This document shows positions 18,075-28,141 of a DNA stretch of 64,000 bases, piece after piece. A program made the position numbers and the translations under genes. Source of the DNA: Candidatus Peregrinibacteria bacterium CG10_big_fil_rev_8_21_14_0_10_55_24 (lineage in GTDB: Bacteria > Patescibacteriota > Gracilibacteria > Peribacterales > Peribacteraceae); the NCBI GenBank assembly GCA_002772745.1, contig PFDV01000005.1:31609-95608 (forward strand), written 5' to 3'. Each line of letters begins with the position of its first letter. Positions within the stretch are counted from its first letter, which is position 1. Under the pieces are notes generated by a model that was not told the DNA's origin, searched no databases, and saw only the letters and a list, made by a program, of their open reading frames with translations.

Positions 18075-18148
18075 TCCGCCTTCGCTGTGCTATGCCGTGA
18101 CTGATGGAGTTGGGGTTGGGATTGGGATTCGGTACAATGCTGTGTCGT

Positions 18149-18433
18149 ATGGCGATACCCTCCAAGCACCTCCAGGATCTCTACCAGCTCTTTGGCGCAG
18201 TGGAGACACCGCGTGAAGCTCAGAAGCTGCTCAGTGATATTCTCACGCCCCAAGAACTCGCTTCGGTTGCCGAGCGTTGGCAGCTCATCCGGGAGCTTGC
18301 AAAGGGTACGCCGCAACGAACCATTGCGCAGAAGCTTTCCGTGAGTATCAGCAAGATCACGCGGGGGTCCAGGATGCTGCAGTTTGGCAGTGGGGGATTT
18401 CGGTACTTCCTCAATAAACTCCAGAAAAACTGA
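18149..18433 (+). CDS. TrpR/YerC family repressor-like protein
   Basis: DILTPQELASVAERWQLIRELAKGTPQRTIAQKLSVSISKITRGS. Confidence 0.82.
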   Translation: MAIPSKHLQDLYQLFGAVETPREAQKLLSDILTPQELASVAERWQLIRELAKGTPQRTIAQKLSVSISKITRGSRMLQFGSGGFRYFLNKLQKN

Positions 18434-18510
18434 TGGCGGGAATCCAGGGGAACTAGTTGCATTCGTGAGCAGTGTGTGTAATGATGTAACGGTACAGAAG
18501 GATTCTAGCC

Positions 18511-18789
18511 ATGCGCTATACGATTGCCATCGACGGCGGGAGCTTTGCCACAGAGGCATTGGATATTGCGGAGTCTGTCATCCGTTCCCCCAATATCTGC
18601 GGGTACCATCCCGATGCCCAGGAGCGCTGCTCCGTGCTCCAGAAGGTACCAAGGGGAGCCATTGCGAGATTGCTTTCCATGCACGCAAGGCACGAGAATG
18701 GCAGGAATATTTCCGTAACCATTCCACGCGCAGGTGTGACTGTGCAGATAGAATCTACAACCAACGCGCATCGCTGCATGTTTGGATAA
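18511..18789 (+). CDS. hypothetical small protein
   Basis: ORF in gene-sized gap between trpR-like and pnp. Confidence 0.4.
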   Translation: MRYTIAIDGGSFATEALDIAESVIRSPNICGYHPDAQERCSVLQKVPRGAIARLLSMHARHENGRNISVTIPRAGVTVQIESTTNAHRCMFG

Positions 18790-18985
18790 ATTCCGTCTTT
18801 TGCGGTTTCTTTGTCTCCCTAAGGGTGCTAGAATTCCACTGTTCCTTCCTTCCTGCCGGTTCCCGTCCGCTGCCGCGGGTTTACACTGGAGTGCTCATGC
18901 GTTGATTGCTCCCGCGTGAATCCACCGTGCAGCTGGCACGCCAATCGTTAGGGGAAGGATCGTTGTATCCTTTCCTCTTTCCACT

Positions 18986-21238
18986 ATGTCCAACACAGGA
19001 TCTGCGATTAAGCCGCAGAAAGAGTACACCCTGGAATTGGGTGACAAGCCTCTTATTATGCGCACCGGCACGTTTGCAAGCCAAGCGAATGCCACGGTGC
19101 TTTGCCAGATGGGCGGGACCGTTTCCATGGGGAACATCACCATCTCCGATCCCCGCGAGGGAGTGGATTTCCTCCCCCTGCAGGTTGTGTATCAGGAGAA
19201 GTACTACGCCGGAGGCAAGATTGCCGGCAGCCGCTTCCGTAAGCGCGAGGGGCGTCCTGGTGATGCGTACGTCCTCCTTGCCCGTGTTATTGACCGTGGG
19301 CTACGTCCCATGTTCCCCAAACACATGCGCAACGATATCCAGGTGTTCTGCACGGTCCTGAGTTATGACTTTGAGAGCGAACACGACATTACATCCGCGA
19401 ATGCCGCAAATTTGGCTGCCGCGCTTTCCGATTGCCCTGTGGATGGTCCGCTTGGAACGGTGAGAGTCGGACTCATTGGTGGTGAACTCGTCTTAAACCC
19501 TACGCGCGAAGCGCGTACGCGTAGCGATCTTGATATGTTCGTTACGGCATCACTCGACAAAGTGGTTATGATCGAAGCCGGTGCCAATCAGGTGCCGGAA
19601 GCGGAAATTCTTCGCGCAATTGAATTCGGCAAAAAGTGGGCGCAGAAGATTGCCAAGTTCTTCGCCGATATCCAAAAAGAGATCGGCAAGACGAAATTTG
19701 AGGTTTCTCCGGCGTACACGCACAAGGAGGCAGCCGCGTTCCTGAAGGAATGGTCATTGTCGACCGTTACCAAGGCGATCAAAGATCCGTTGGCGAAGCT
19801 TGATCGTCGTCGCATTTTCAATGAGTTCATCAAAGGGGCCGCTGAAAAACTCCAGGAGAAATTCGGTGCTCCCGATGACAAGAACGCAGAGCTCACAGAA
19901 CTCTATGCCCATGCGGGTGACCTTATGGATAAAGTGATTAAGAGTGAAGTCCGTCGGCTTATTCTTGAAGAGGGAATACGCATGAGCAGTCGCAACATCG
20001 ATGAAATTCGTCCGATTGGTTCCATGGTCGATGTGCTGCCGAACTTTGTCCACGGTAGTGCGCTCTTTCAGCGCGGCGAAACGCAGGGGCTCACCACCTG
20101 CACACTCGGCGCGCCCGGGGATAAACAGATTGTCGAAGGCATGGAAGGTGAGCATAAATTGCGTTACATGCATCACTACAACTTTCCGCCGTTCTCGGTG
20201 GGCGAAACAAGCAACCGTCTCTTTGTCGGTAATCGTGAAATCGGGCACGGAAATCTGGCGCAACGGGGCATTGAGCCCGTACTTCCCAAAGAAGAGGATT
20301 TTCCCTACACCATTCGCACGGTAACGGAAATCTTGGAGAGCAACGGCTCTTCCTCCATGGCGGCGACGTGCGGTTCCACACTCGCGCTCATGGCGGCGGG
20401 TGTCCCCATCTCCTCTCCGGTTTCCGGTATTGCATTGGGGCTCATCTCTGATGAAGAGAAAGGCAAGTACGTTGTCCTTTCCGATCTGCAGGATGAAGAA
20501 GACTTCGGTGGCGACATGGACTTCAAAGTTACGGGGACAGAAAAGGGTGTCACTGCTATTCAGATGGATATCAAGATCAAGGGGCTCCCTGATTCCGTAT
20601 TCAAAGAAGCATTGGAACGCTCACACACGGGACGCCTGGAAATCCTCAAGACGATGCTTGCGGCTATTGCGGAACCCCGCAAAGAACTCAGTCCGCATGC
20701 ACCGCGCATCGAGACCGTTCAGATCGATCCGGAGGATATCCGTCTGGTCATTGGCAAGGGGGGTGAAACGATCCAGAAGATTACGGGCGAACTGGGTGTG
20801 GAGATCGATATTGAAGATAGCGGACTCATCTTCATCACCTCGGTGGACGGAGGGTCCATGCAGAAGGCCAAAGAGTGGATCGAGGGCATCGTGGCTAAAC
20901 CCGAAGTTGGCAAGGTCTACGACTGCAAAGTGGTGCGCATCATCCCCGGCGTGGGTGCCATCGCGGAGTTCCTGCGCGGCAAGGACGGTATGATCCATAT
21001 CTCCGAACTGCAGTGGCAGCGCACGGAGAATGTCGAGGATGTGCTCAAGGTTGGCGATGAAGTGAAAGCGAAGTGCGTGGAGTACGATCCCATTGACGGC
21101 AAAACGCGTCTGTCACTCAAGCAGATGCAGGAGCGTCCGGAAGGGTTCGTGGATCGTCCCAGTAATGGTCCGCGCCGTTCTCCGGGTGGTGGTGGGGGAT
21201 TCCATCGTGGAGGGGGAAGGCCGCCCCCGCGTCGGTAG
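18986..21238 (+). CDS. pnp: polyribonucleotide nucleotidyltransferase
   Basis: RNase PH domains, KH (VIGKGGETIQKIT) and S1 domains. Confidence 0.96.
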   Translation: MSNTGSAIKPQKEYTLELGDKPLIMRTGTFASQANATVLCQMGGTVSMGNITISDPREGVDFLPLQVVYQEKYYAGGKIAGSRFRKREGRPGDAYVLLARVIDRGLRPMFPKHMRNDIQVFCTVLSYDFESEHDITSANAANLAAALSDCPVDGPLGTVRVGLIGGELVLNPTREARTRSDLDMFVTASLDKVVMIEAGANQVPEAEILRAIEFGKKWAQKIAKFFADIQKEIGKTKFEVSPAYTHKEAAAFLKEWSLSTVTKAIKDPLAKLDRRRIFNEFIKGAAEKLQEKFGAPDDKNAELTELYAHAGDLMDKVIKSEVRRLILEEGIRMSSRNIDEIRPIGSMVDVLPNFVHGSALFQRGETQGLTTCTLGAPGDKQIVEGMEGEHKLRYMHHYNFPPFSVGETSNRLFVGNREIGHGNLAQRGIEPVLPKEEDFPYTIRTVTEILESNGSSSMAATCGSTLALMAAGVPISSPVSGIALGLISDEEKGKYVVLSDLQDEEDFGGDMDFKVTGTEKGVTAIQMDIKIKGLPDSVFKEALERSHTGRLEILKTMLAAIAEPRKELSPHAPRIETVQIDPEDIRLVIGKGGETIQKITGELGVEIDIEDSGLIFITSVDGGSMQKAKEWIEGIVAKPEVGKVYDCKVVRIIPGVGAIAEFLRGKDGMIHISELQWQRTENVEDVLKVGDEVKAKCVEYDPIDGKTRLSLKQMQERPEGFVDRPSNGPRRSPGGGGGFHRGGGRPPPRR

Positions 21239-21255
21239 CGGTTGATCAGTACTCC

Positions 21256-21282
21256 AAAAAGAGCCCCACCCTGGGGCTCTTC
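21256..21282 (-). terminator. intrinsic terminator of ion channel gene
   Basis: AGCCCCA ggg TGGGGCT cTTTTT on minus strand. Confidence 0.6.
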
Positions 21283-21284
21283 CC

Positions 21285-22151
21285 TTATGTAGTTTTCTGC
21301 AACGCCTCCTGCACCCATGTGTGCGACTTTTCCTTGAGGATCAGGATATCCTCAAAGGCTTCGGTTTTCTGGTACGGGGATCGCTCCTGCCATATGGGCA
21401 TGGTCGCGTCCACGACGCGTATGAGCTCTTTCAGCTCGTGTATGCTCGCCTCGTGGCCCGTCCAATCGATGCCGGTGCTGCTCAATGTGTTAATTGTTTT
21501 GTTAATGCGGTGGAGCGTGCGGTGCACCGATTCGAGAAGAAGCTCCTCGCGCTTGGCATCGATCGTGTAGAACGCGTTCCCTCCATCATAGAATTCGGGT
21601 ATCTCGCTGATCAGACTCTGTGCCTGTTGGTAGGCAATGGTCAGGTTCTCCCATGATTCCTCACTGAGGTTCCCCGTCTGCAGCGCCTCGGTCATGATGG
21701 TATCGAGGTCCTTGCGCACGACGAACAGGTCGCCGCGTGTGTTGTGGAAGACGTCCTCAAAGGTGAGCTTGTGCACTTCCTGGAGTGCGATTTCCTGGCG
21801 CTGGGAAATGAGCTTTGTGACGAGCACGGCAAAGATGAAGAGCGCGGAGATGCTCTGAATACTCACGAGGACCTTGCTCCATCCCTGTGGAATGATATCT
21901 CCGTACCCCAGGGATGTTGCCGTGATGATGGAAAAGTACAAGCTGTCGCCGAAGCGCTGCCACGTTCCTATGGCATTTAGCGGCGTAGGTGCGTGGGCGG
22001 GGACGTACATTTCTAACAGGAAATAGCAGATCGCGAAGAGCACGGCGATCCCGACCCAGAGGAGGATGAGCGTCGTAGACGGAAGTTTGGTGATCTCTAC
22101 CAGGTAGAGAACACTGTGTCGTTTCCTGCCGTTGGTTGTTTTGGGTGACAT
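21285..22151 (-). CDS. 2-TM potassium-channel-like protein (no RCK domain)
   Basis: SIITATSLGYGDIIPQG selectivity filter between two TM helices. Confidence 0.82.
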   Translation of the reverse strand: MSPKTTNGRKRHSVLYLVEITKLPSTTLILLWVGIAVLFAICYFLLEMYVPAHAPTPLNAIGTWQRFGDSLYFSIITATSLGYGDIIPQGWSKVLVSIQSISALFIFAVLVTKLISQRQEIALQEVHKLTFEDVFHNTRGDLFVVRKDLDTIMTEALQTGNLSEESWENLTIAYQQAQSLISEIPEFYDGGNAFYTIDAKREELLLESVHRTLHRINKTINTLSSTGIDWTGHEASIHELKELIRVVDATMPIWQERSPYQKTEAFEDILILKEKSHTWVQEALQKTT

Positions 22152-22176
22152 GGCGTGTCTTAAGTATTATTATACA

Positions 22177-22458
22177 CTAATTATCTGTTTTTGTAGAGTC
22201 TTTCTTCTTTGGCTTCTTTTCGTCCTTTTGCTGAGATTTCCCCTCCTTCGCTTTCTCACTCTTCCTCTCGTCTTTCTTTGCCGGTGCACTGTCGGTTTTG
22301 TAGAAGCCGTTGCCCTTAAAATGAATGACAGGTGGAGCGATCAATCTGTCCGTTGGTCCATTGCACCGAGGGCAGGGAGGACACTCCTGTGACCCGAACG
22401 GAATGGTCCCTTCGCATATCGCCAAGCACTTCCGGCACCGGAAATCAAACCTCGGCAT
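22177..22458 (-). CDS. FmdB-type zinc-ribbon protein
   Basis: MPRFDFRCRKCLAI...CPPCPRCNGPTDRLIAPP. Confidence 0.78.
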   Translation of the reverse strand: MPRFDFRCRKCLAICEGTIPFGSQECPPCPRCNGPTDRLIAPPVIHFKGNGFYKTDSAPAKKDERKSEKAKEGKSQQKDEKKPKKKDSTKTDN

Positions 22459-22522
22459 GGGAGTATCGTAGCATGCTTACGCCGTGAGCGAGAGGCGTCT
22501 CCCCCCTTTGCTTCTTTTGCAT

Positions 22523-23050
22523 TCAATTCAGCAACGTTCTTGCTTTACTGCGGCTCTCCACTATGGGATTTGCGAGATGTGCTCTGCTGTCGAGTGTAGA
22601 CGCTCCTCTTAGGACATCCGCGGCAAAACTTGGGGCAACGTCCAATGCGTCGAGCACCCCTTGGCCTATCTGCGCGCCACCGCGCAGGGGTCGCAGGCGC
22701 AGGATGTTCCCCGCTCCCTTCAACACGTTTCCCACAGCGCCGATGGTGCTCTCCTTCGTGCGCTGGATCCCTCCCAGCGGTTCCATGGGTTCTCTGTCCC
22801 CTCGTACGAGCTTCAAGAGGTCGCTCCCCGGCTTGAATACGACTGCATGACCGATATCACCGGCTTTGGCGAGCCAATTGAAGGGGTCGGCGAGGTTGGC
22901 GTTTGCAAAATCGCTGGGATCGAGTGCGCGGGTAATGTTGTACTTTGGCCCAGAACCCATCGCAGAGAGCTCTTCTGTGTTCTCTTTCAGGCGTAAGAGA
23001 CGCTGCTCGGAGAGATACACGCCGTTGCTCGCGAACGTCCGTGTGATCAT
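22523..23050 (-). CDS. hypothetical protein
   Basis: ORF with internal ATG start MITRTFASNGVYLSEQ. Confidence 0.55.
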   Translation of the reverse strand: MITRTFASNGVYLSEQRLLRLKENTEELSAMGSGPKYNITRALDPSDFANANLADPFNWLAKAGDIGHAVVFKPGSDLLKLVRGDREPMEPLGGIQRTKESTIGAVGNVLKGAGNILRLRPLRGGAQIGQGVLDALDVAPSFAADVLRGASTLDSRAHLANPIVESRSKARTLLN

Positions 23051-23097
23051 TGGAAAACAAATTCTAAGGGAAATGAATGTGTTTTTCAATGTTTTTC

Positions 23098-23195
23098 TTG
23101 CAAAGACATGTTCGAGTCTGTATAACAACGCGGCTTAATTCAAGCAATCGTTCTTTCCATCTCCAACTGGCCGCCCCAATAAGGCGGTCTTTTTT
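23098..23195 (+). ncRNA. candidate ~60-nt sRNA or short leader transcript
   Basis: TTGCAA-N17-TATAAC (23098-23126); terminator GGCCGCC/GGCGGTC + T6 (23169-23195). Confidence 0.4.
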
Positions 23196-23225
23196 ACGTG
23201 TGATTTTTTCTCTTCAGTTAAAGCT

Positions 23226-23250
23226 GGCCGGCGTACGTGGTACGCCGGCC
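23226..23250. repeat. perfect palindrome GGCCGGCGTAC gtg GTACGCCGGCC
   Basis: 11-bp arms. Confidence 0.75.
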
Positions 23251-23329
23251 TTGAGGGTTACGTTGGTGCGCTCTGTAGCACACCAACTCTCGTTGTTTGT
23301 TGCTGTCTTCGCGCTGGTTCGATGGTGCG

Positions 23330-23449
23330 CTAGAGCAGCAAGTGGGCCGCGCCGTCGATGACCTTCTTCTTGGCCGTCTCGTTCGCCCTGTTCGTCTTGG
23401 CGATCTTGAAGTCCATGTTCTCGGTCAACATCATCTTCAGGCGCTTCAC
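23330..23449 (-). CDS. putative 39-aa protein, GTG start
   Basis: AAAGGAGGTGTGCC-GTG; TTGACA/TATACC promoter ~130 nt upstream. Confidence 0.5.
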   Translation of the reverse strand: MKRLKMMLTENMDFKIAKTNRANETAKKKVIDGAAHLLL

Positions 23450-23674
23450 GGCACACCTCCTTTCCCGTCTTCTCAGACGAGAATCTAGAGTGACTGGGCG
23501 TCCCCGGAACATTCCGGGGTTTGCCCAAGGAACAACGAGGGGAAAACCACGGAGTGTGGATCCCTCGAAGAGCGGTATACGGTAAAAGCAGGTTTTCTGT
23601 CAATAATGTTCTCCTCCTTGTTCCCAAGTAGAAACACGGTGCAAGGGGCCGCAAAATTCGCTACAGTCGGACCT

Positions 23675-26392
23675 ATGCTCCCCAAGGCGTACGATCCTCA
23701 GGCGACCGAAGACCGCATCTATAAGTTATGGGAGGAGTCGGGCGCTTTCCGCGCGGACGCCAGGAGCGCCAAGGAGGCCTTTGCCGTGAGCATGCCGCCG
23801 CCCAATGCCACGGGGCAGCTCCATTTGGGGCATGCCGTGATGCTCGCACTGGAGGACATCTTCGTGCGTTTTGCGCGCATGCGGGGCAAGGAAGCATTGT
23901 GGCTCCCTGGTACGGATCATGCGGCGATTGCCACCGAGAGCGTGGTCATCAAGAAGATTCAAAAGGAGGAGAAGGTCAAAGACCCTCGTACGCACTATGG
24001 GCGCGAGAAGCTCGTAGAGAAGATCGCCGAGTTCGTGGAGAAGAGCCAAGGGACGATCCGCTCGCAGATCCGTAAGATGGGCTCGAGCTGCGACTGGAGC
24101 CGCGAGCGCTATACCCTGGACCCTGCGCTCAGCCGCTGCGTGAATGAAGTTTTTGTGAAGATGTACAAGGATGGTCTCATCTATCGCGGCAACAGAGTGG
24201 TCAACTGGGATACGGCGCTTCAGACGACGATTAGCGACGATGAAATCGAATACGTCGATCGTGAGGGAACGCTATGGACATTCGAATATCTCTCTGCCAA
24301 GCAGACGGGTGGTGAGCCGCTCTTTGTGGCCACCTCGCGCCCCGAGACCAAGCTCGGCGACAATGCGATTATCGTGCATCCCGATGACGAGCGTTACCAG
24401 CACCTCGTCGGGCGCCATTTTGAGGTGGAGTGGCCCGGAGGCGTTACGCGCCATGTGACGGTGATTGCCGATCATACTGTGGACCGCGCATTCGGCACCG
24501 GTGCTATCGGCTGTACGCCGTTCCACAGCAAGGTCGACTTTGAAATCTGGCAGCGGCACAAGGAGGAAATTCTCTCAGAGCCCTTGCAGGTGATTGGTGA
24601 AGACGGCCTGATGACGGAGCATGCGGGGGATTTTGCTGGTTTGAGCATTGAGCACTGTCGTGAGCACTTTGTTGCAGGCCTACAGGCACAGGGGAGGCTT
24701 CTCCCAGAGGAAAAGTATGTGCAGCCACTCTCAATCTCGTATCGCTCTAAGCAGCCTGTGGAGCCCATCCCCAAACTCCAATGGTTCATTGATGTGAATA
24801 AGAAGGTTGTTTCTTGGAAGGGGAAGATGATGAGCTTGAAGGAAGTGATGCAGGAGGTCGTGCGCTGCGGCGACGTGCGCATCATCCCCGATCGCTTTGC
24901 AAAGACCTACTTCCAGTGGATTGATAATCTTCAGGACTGGTGCATCTCTCGCCAGATCTGGTGGGGGCATCGGGTGCCGGTGTGGTATCGCGGTGAAGGC
25001 GATGGGGAGCGCGAAACCTATGTCGGTGTCGCTCCTCCTGCAGGTGCAGGTTGGGAACAGGACCCCGATACGCTCGATACGTGGTTCTCCTCGGGCTTGT
25101 GGACGTGGTCCACGCTCATTGATCCTGTGCTTGCGGGTGATTTCTCACTTTCTTTGGAAGATCTCCTGAGGCAGAGCAGCGATTTTCGGAAGTTCCACCC
25201 CACGAGCGTGATGGAAACAGGCTACGACATCCTCTTCTTCTGGGTGGCCAGGATGATTCTCATGTCGACGTACGCCACGGGGCAAATTCCCTTCAAAACC
25301 GTGTACCTGCACGGGCTCGTGCGCACGCGCGAGGGCAAGAAGATGAGCAAGTCCGATCCGCAAACCTGCATCGATCCTCTGGAGATCATCGCCGAGTGCG
25401 GCGCGGATGCCCTGCGGATGTCCATGATTGTGGGGCAGAGCCCAGGCAATGATTTCCGTCTCTACAAGGAGAAGATCGGTGGGTATCGGAACTTCGTCAA
25501 CAAACTGTGGAACGCTTCGCGATTCGTTCTTCTTGAGTGTGAGAAGGCGGAGGTCGACCCGCACACCATCACAAAGCTCCCTGACCTCAAAGAACTCTCC
25601 CTTGCCGATCGTGCCGTGCTCCACGCATCGGAAGTCCTCATTGAGGAGGCGACACAGGGGTTGGAGGAGTACCGCCTGAGCGAGGTGGGGGAACGGCTCT
25701 ACAGCTTCGTGTGGGATTTCTTCTGTGATTGGTACCTGGAACTCTCCAAAGGGAATGCGAACCATGCGGTGCTCGTGCATGTACTGCGGCGCATTCTCAA
25801 ACTCCTGCACCCCTACTGTCCGTTTGTCACGGAGGAACTCTGGATTGCCTTTAAACCTGTCAACGCAGAACTGCTCATTACGGAAGCATGGCCGACGGTG
25901 AAAGAGGAACGCAAGGATCCTGATGCGTATAGCGATTTCTCTCTGGTCATTGCCGTCATCTCCGCTATCCGCAGCCTGCGCGCGGATCACGGTGTGGAGC
26001 CGGGCGCCAAAGTATCCGCCATCATCCACGCAGATTGCGTAAAGCTCCTGACATCTCAGCGTGCGCACATTGAGCGCATTGCGCGCTTGTCAGATCTCAC
26101 GGTCGATGCAAAAGCCAAGAAGCACGCGCATGCCGCGAGTACATTCCTCACGGGGGGAATCGAAGTCCACGTTCCCCTGGAAGGACTCATTGATCTTGAA
26201 AAAGAGCGTACGAAACTTACGAAAGAACTCAAAGACGTGGAGCGCTTTCTTACTTCCATTCAGGCAAAGCTCACGAACAAGAAGTTCCTTGAGAACGCTC
26301 CCGAGGAAGTGGTCGCCCTGGAGAAGGAGAAGCTCACCAACGCCCAGGAAAAAGCTGCGAAGCTTCAGGCGCGCCTTAAGACGTTCGCATAA
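23675..26392 (+). CDS. valS: valyl-tRNA synthetase (start may be 23606)
   Basis: PPPNATGQLHLGHA (HIGH), GKKMSKSDP (KMSKS), C-terminal coiled coil. Confidence 0.96.
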   Translation: MLPKAYDPQATEDRIYKLWEESGAFRADARSAKEAFAVSMPPPNATGQLHLGHAVMLALEDIFVRFARMRGKEALWLPGTDHAAIATESVVIKKIQKEEKVKDPRTHYGREKLVEKIAEFVEKSQGTIRSQIRKMGSSCDWSRERYTLDPALSRCVNEVFVKMYKDGLIYRGNRVVNWDTALQTTISDDEIEYVDREGTLWTFEYLSAKQTGGEPLFVATSRPETKLGDNAIIVHPDDERYQHLVGRHFEVEWPGGVTRHVTVIADHTVDRAFGTGAIGCTPFHSKVDFEIWQRHKEEILSEPLQVIGEDGLMTEHAGDFAGLSIEHCREHFVAGLQAQGRLLPEEKYVQPLSISYRSKQPVEPIPKLQWFIDVNKKVVSWKGKMMSLKEVMQEVVRCGDVRIIPDRFAKTYFQWIDNLQDWCISRQIWWGHRVPVWYRGEGDGERETYVGVAPPAGAGWEQDPDTLDTWFSSGLWTWSTLIDPVLAGDFSLSLEDLLRQSSDFRKFHPTSVMETGYDILFFWVARMILMSTYATGQIPFKTVYLHGLVRTREGKKMSKSDPQTCIDPLEIIAECGADALRMSMIVGQSPGNDFRLYKEKIGGYRNFVNKLWNASRFVLLECEKAEVDPHTITKLPDLKELSLADRAVLHASEVLIEEATQGLEEYRLSEVGERLYSFVWDFFCDWYLELSKGNANHAVLVHVLRRILKLLHPYCPFVTEELWIAFKPVNAELLITEAWPTVKEERKDPDAYSDFSLVIAVISAIRSLRADHGVEPGAKVSAIIHADCVKLLTSQRAHIERIARLSDLTVDAKAKKHAHAASTFLTGGIEVHVPLEGLIDLEKERTKLTKELKDVERFLTSIQAKLTNKKFLENAPEEVVALEKEKLTNAQEKAAKLQARLKTFA

Positions 26393-26393
26393 A

Positions 26394-26424
26394 AAGAGAG
26401 CCCTCAGACGAGAGCTCTCTCGTT
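26394..26424 (-). terminator. intrinsic terminator (minus strand)
   Basis: AGAGAGC...GCTCTCTTTTTA. Confidence 0.5.
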
Positions 26425-26434
26425 TGGATAGCTC

Positions 26435-26815
26435 TCATTCACTCTTCCACTGTTGCAACCTTGCCGCCCGGGTGTGTGTTTCCGTTTCCTGCCGCAGGAC
26501 GCGCGCACTCCTGCGTTCGGTGGTTTGTATGCGCTGCTGCACCACGCTCTGTATGTTCTGCGTGCGTGTACGGGTGTGCGTGGCGGCAGCCTTTTTGGTG
26601 CTTGTCTGCGAGCCGAGGTTTTCTTTTGTTGCAGCAAGCTTCTGCTCTGCACAACGGCGGTCAGAGACACGTATCTCGCCAATGGATTCATTATTGAGAC
26701 GTGTGCAGGAATTCGCTCTCAGGTACGGCATGCTCTCAACGCTGTACGCGAGAGTCACACTTGGAATTGTCGCAGAGAGTGCAGCGAGAGCTACATTTGA
26801 GAAGAATCGGTTCAT
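26435..26815 (-). CDS. hypothetical secreted Arg/Gln/Thr-rich protein
   Basis: MNRFFSNVALAALSATIPSVTLAYS signal-like N-term. Confidence 0.5.
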   Translation of the reverse strand: MNRFFSNVALAALSATIPSVTLAYSVESMPYLRANSCTRLNNESIGEIRVSDRRCAEQKLAATKENLGSQTSTKKAAATHTRTRTQNIQSVVQQRIQTTERRSARVLRQETETHTRAARLQQWKSE

Positions 26816-26880
26816 GAGGGGAGGGAAGAAGGGTTCTTCTATCTTCCTCTTTTGTTTTCTCTGGCGCAACTTGTGCCCCC

Positions 26881-28104
26881 CTAGCGGACGGTGGGGATGC
26901 TTCCGTAGCGATTCGGTGTAACGGTGCGGCAGCCCTTGTGGAGGAGAACGCCTGGTCCCCGTACGATTGCATCGCGTCCGTAGCGTTTGCGCACGGTATC
27001 CAGGGACCGTTGGAGCTCCTGCGCCCGGTCGGTACGTTGCGTGTTCTCGAAGAGCGCATACTGCTGAGCTCCTGCAGGTTGCAGCCGAAAAAGGCACATG
27101 CCGATCTGTGTGTAGGCGACAGAACGGTTCCAGGCATCGCAGAAACATGCGTGGACAGAGGAGAGTAGTTGTTCCTCGGTATCCAGTGGTTGGGGGAGTT
27201 TGCATGCACGTTCTGCATACTGCAGTGCCGCATCCCGCAGCCACACGGCGATGCCTCTGCACTGCAGTCCCTCGCGCCGCATTTTAAGGACGCAGTGAGC
27301 GGCGTGTTGCATCAGGAAGCCCATGAGCATGTCGCGGTTACGCGTCCGCGTGAAGCTCCTGCACCGCGAAATCGACTGTGGTGGACGTACATCCTCCTCA
27401 ATCTCCTCCACAGCTGTTCCCATGAGTTCGTGCCGCATCGTAATTCCCGGTTTACCGAAAAGGTGCACGAGCGTCTCTTCCGGCGCCTGAGCGACATCCC
27501 ATGCGGTTCGCCATTGAAGCGCTTGTGCCTGAATGCTGCGCTGGCGGCCCATCCCCGGGATTGCTTCTTTTGGACGATCACGGAGGAAGCTCTCCACGCT
27601 CATATCTGTTTTTCTCTCATCGATCATGGTGATACCGGAGGGCTTGCGGTACTCGCTTGCCATCTTCGCAAGCAGTTTGGTTGGTGCAATGCCGACCGAT
27701 ACACTCACGCCCACGCTCTGACTCACAATCCTCTGAGTTCCCCGTGCCCAGCGCAGAAGATGATGCGGTACTCCTCCGGGGCATTTTTTGAGATCCAGAA
27801 ACCATTCATCCACCGACATTTTCTCGATGCGTGGACAAATACTCATAAGGATAGATTCGATTTGCTGCGAGGCACTGCACGCTTCGGAGAAGTCCGAAGG
27901 GGCGGCCAAGGCCTCCGGGCAGAGCGTCTGTGCATCGCGCAGGCGCATGCCGGTTTTCACCCCCTTTGCCTTTGCTTCGTAACTTGCAGCGATGACGAAC
28001 CCGCCGCCCATGGCCAGTGCCAGGAGGGGTTTCCCCCTCAGGCGGGGGTTGTGCCGTTGAAGGACGGACGCGAAGAATGCGTCGGCATCAATATGGCAGT
28101 ACAT
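26881..28104 (-). CDS. Y-family DNA polymerase (Pol IV/UmuC-like)
   Basis: YCHIDADAFFASVLQRHNPRLRGKPLLA, SVDEWFLDL, GVSVSVGIAPTKLLAKMAS. Confidence 0.88.
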   Translation of the reverse strand: MYCHIDADAFFASVLQRHNPRLRGKPLLALAMGGGFVIAASYEAKAKGVKTGMRLRDAQTLCPEALAAPSDFSEACSASQQIESILMSICPRIEKMSVDEWFLDLKKCPGGVPHHLLRWARGTQRIVSQSVGVSVSVGIAPTKLLAKMASEYRKPSGITMIDERKTDMSVESFLRDRPKEAIPGMGRQRSIQAQALQWRTAWDVAQAPEETLVHLFGKPGITMRHELMGTAVEEIEEDVRPPQSISRCRSFTRTRNRDMLMGFLMQHAAHCVLKMRREGLQCRGIAVWLRDAALQYAERACKLPQPLDTEEQLLSSVHACFCDAWNRSVAYTQIGMCLFRLQPAGAQQYALFENTQRTDRAQELQRSLDTVRKRYGRDAIVRGPGVLLHKGCRTVTPNRYGSIPTVR

Positions 28105-28141
28105 ATGTTTGAATAGTGAATAATGAATGATGAACGGTGAT

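Noticed and set aside
23200-23675. T-box or Val-leader attenuator for valS
   Set aside because: No Val-rich leader peptide, T-box consensus or terminator immediately upstream of the valS start was visible. The nearby hairpins fit other elements.
25145-26068. 307-aa ORF antisense to valS
   Set aside because: Fully contained in valS on the opposite strand, no domain signal. The 58772..59815 minus ORF inside the P-type ATPase is rejected for the same reason.
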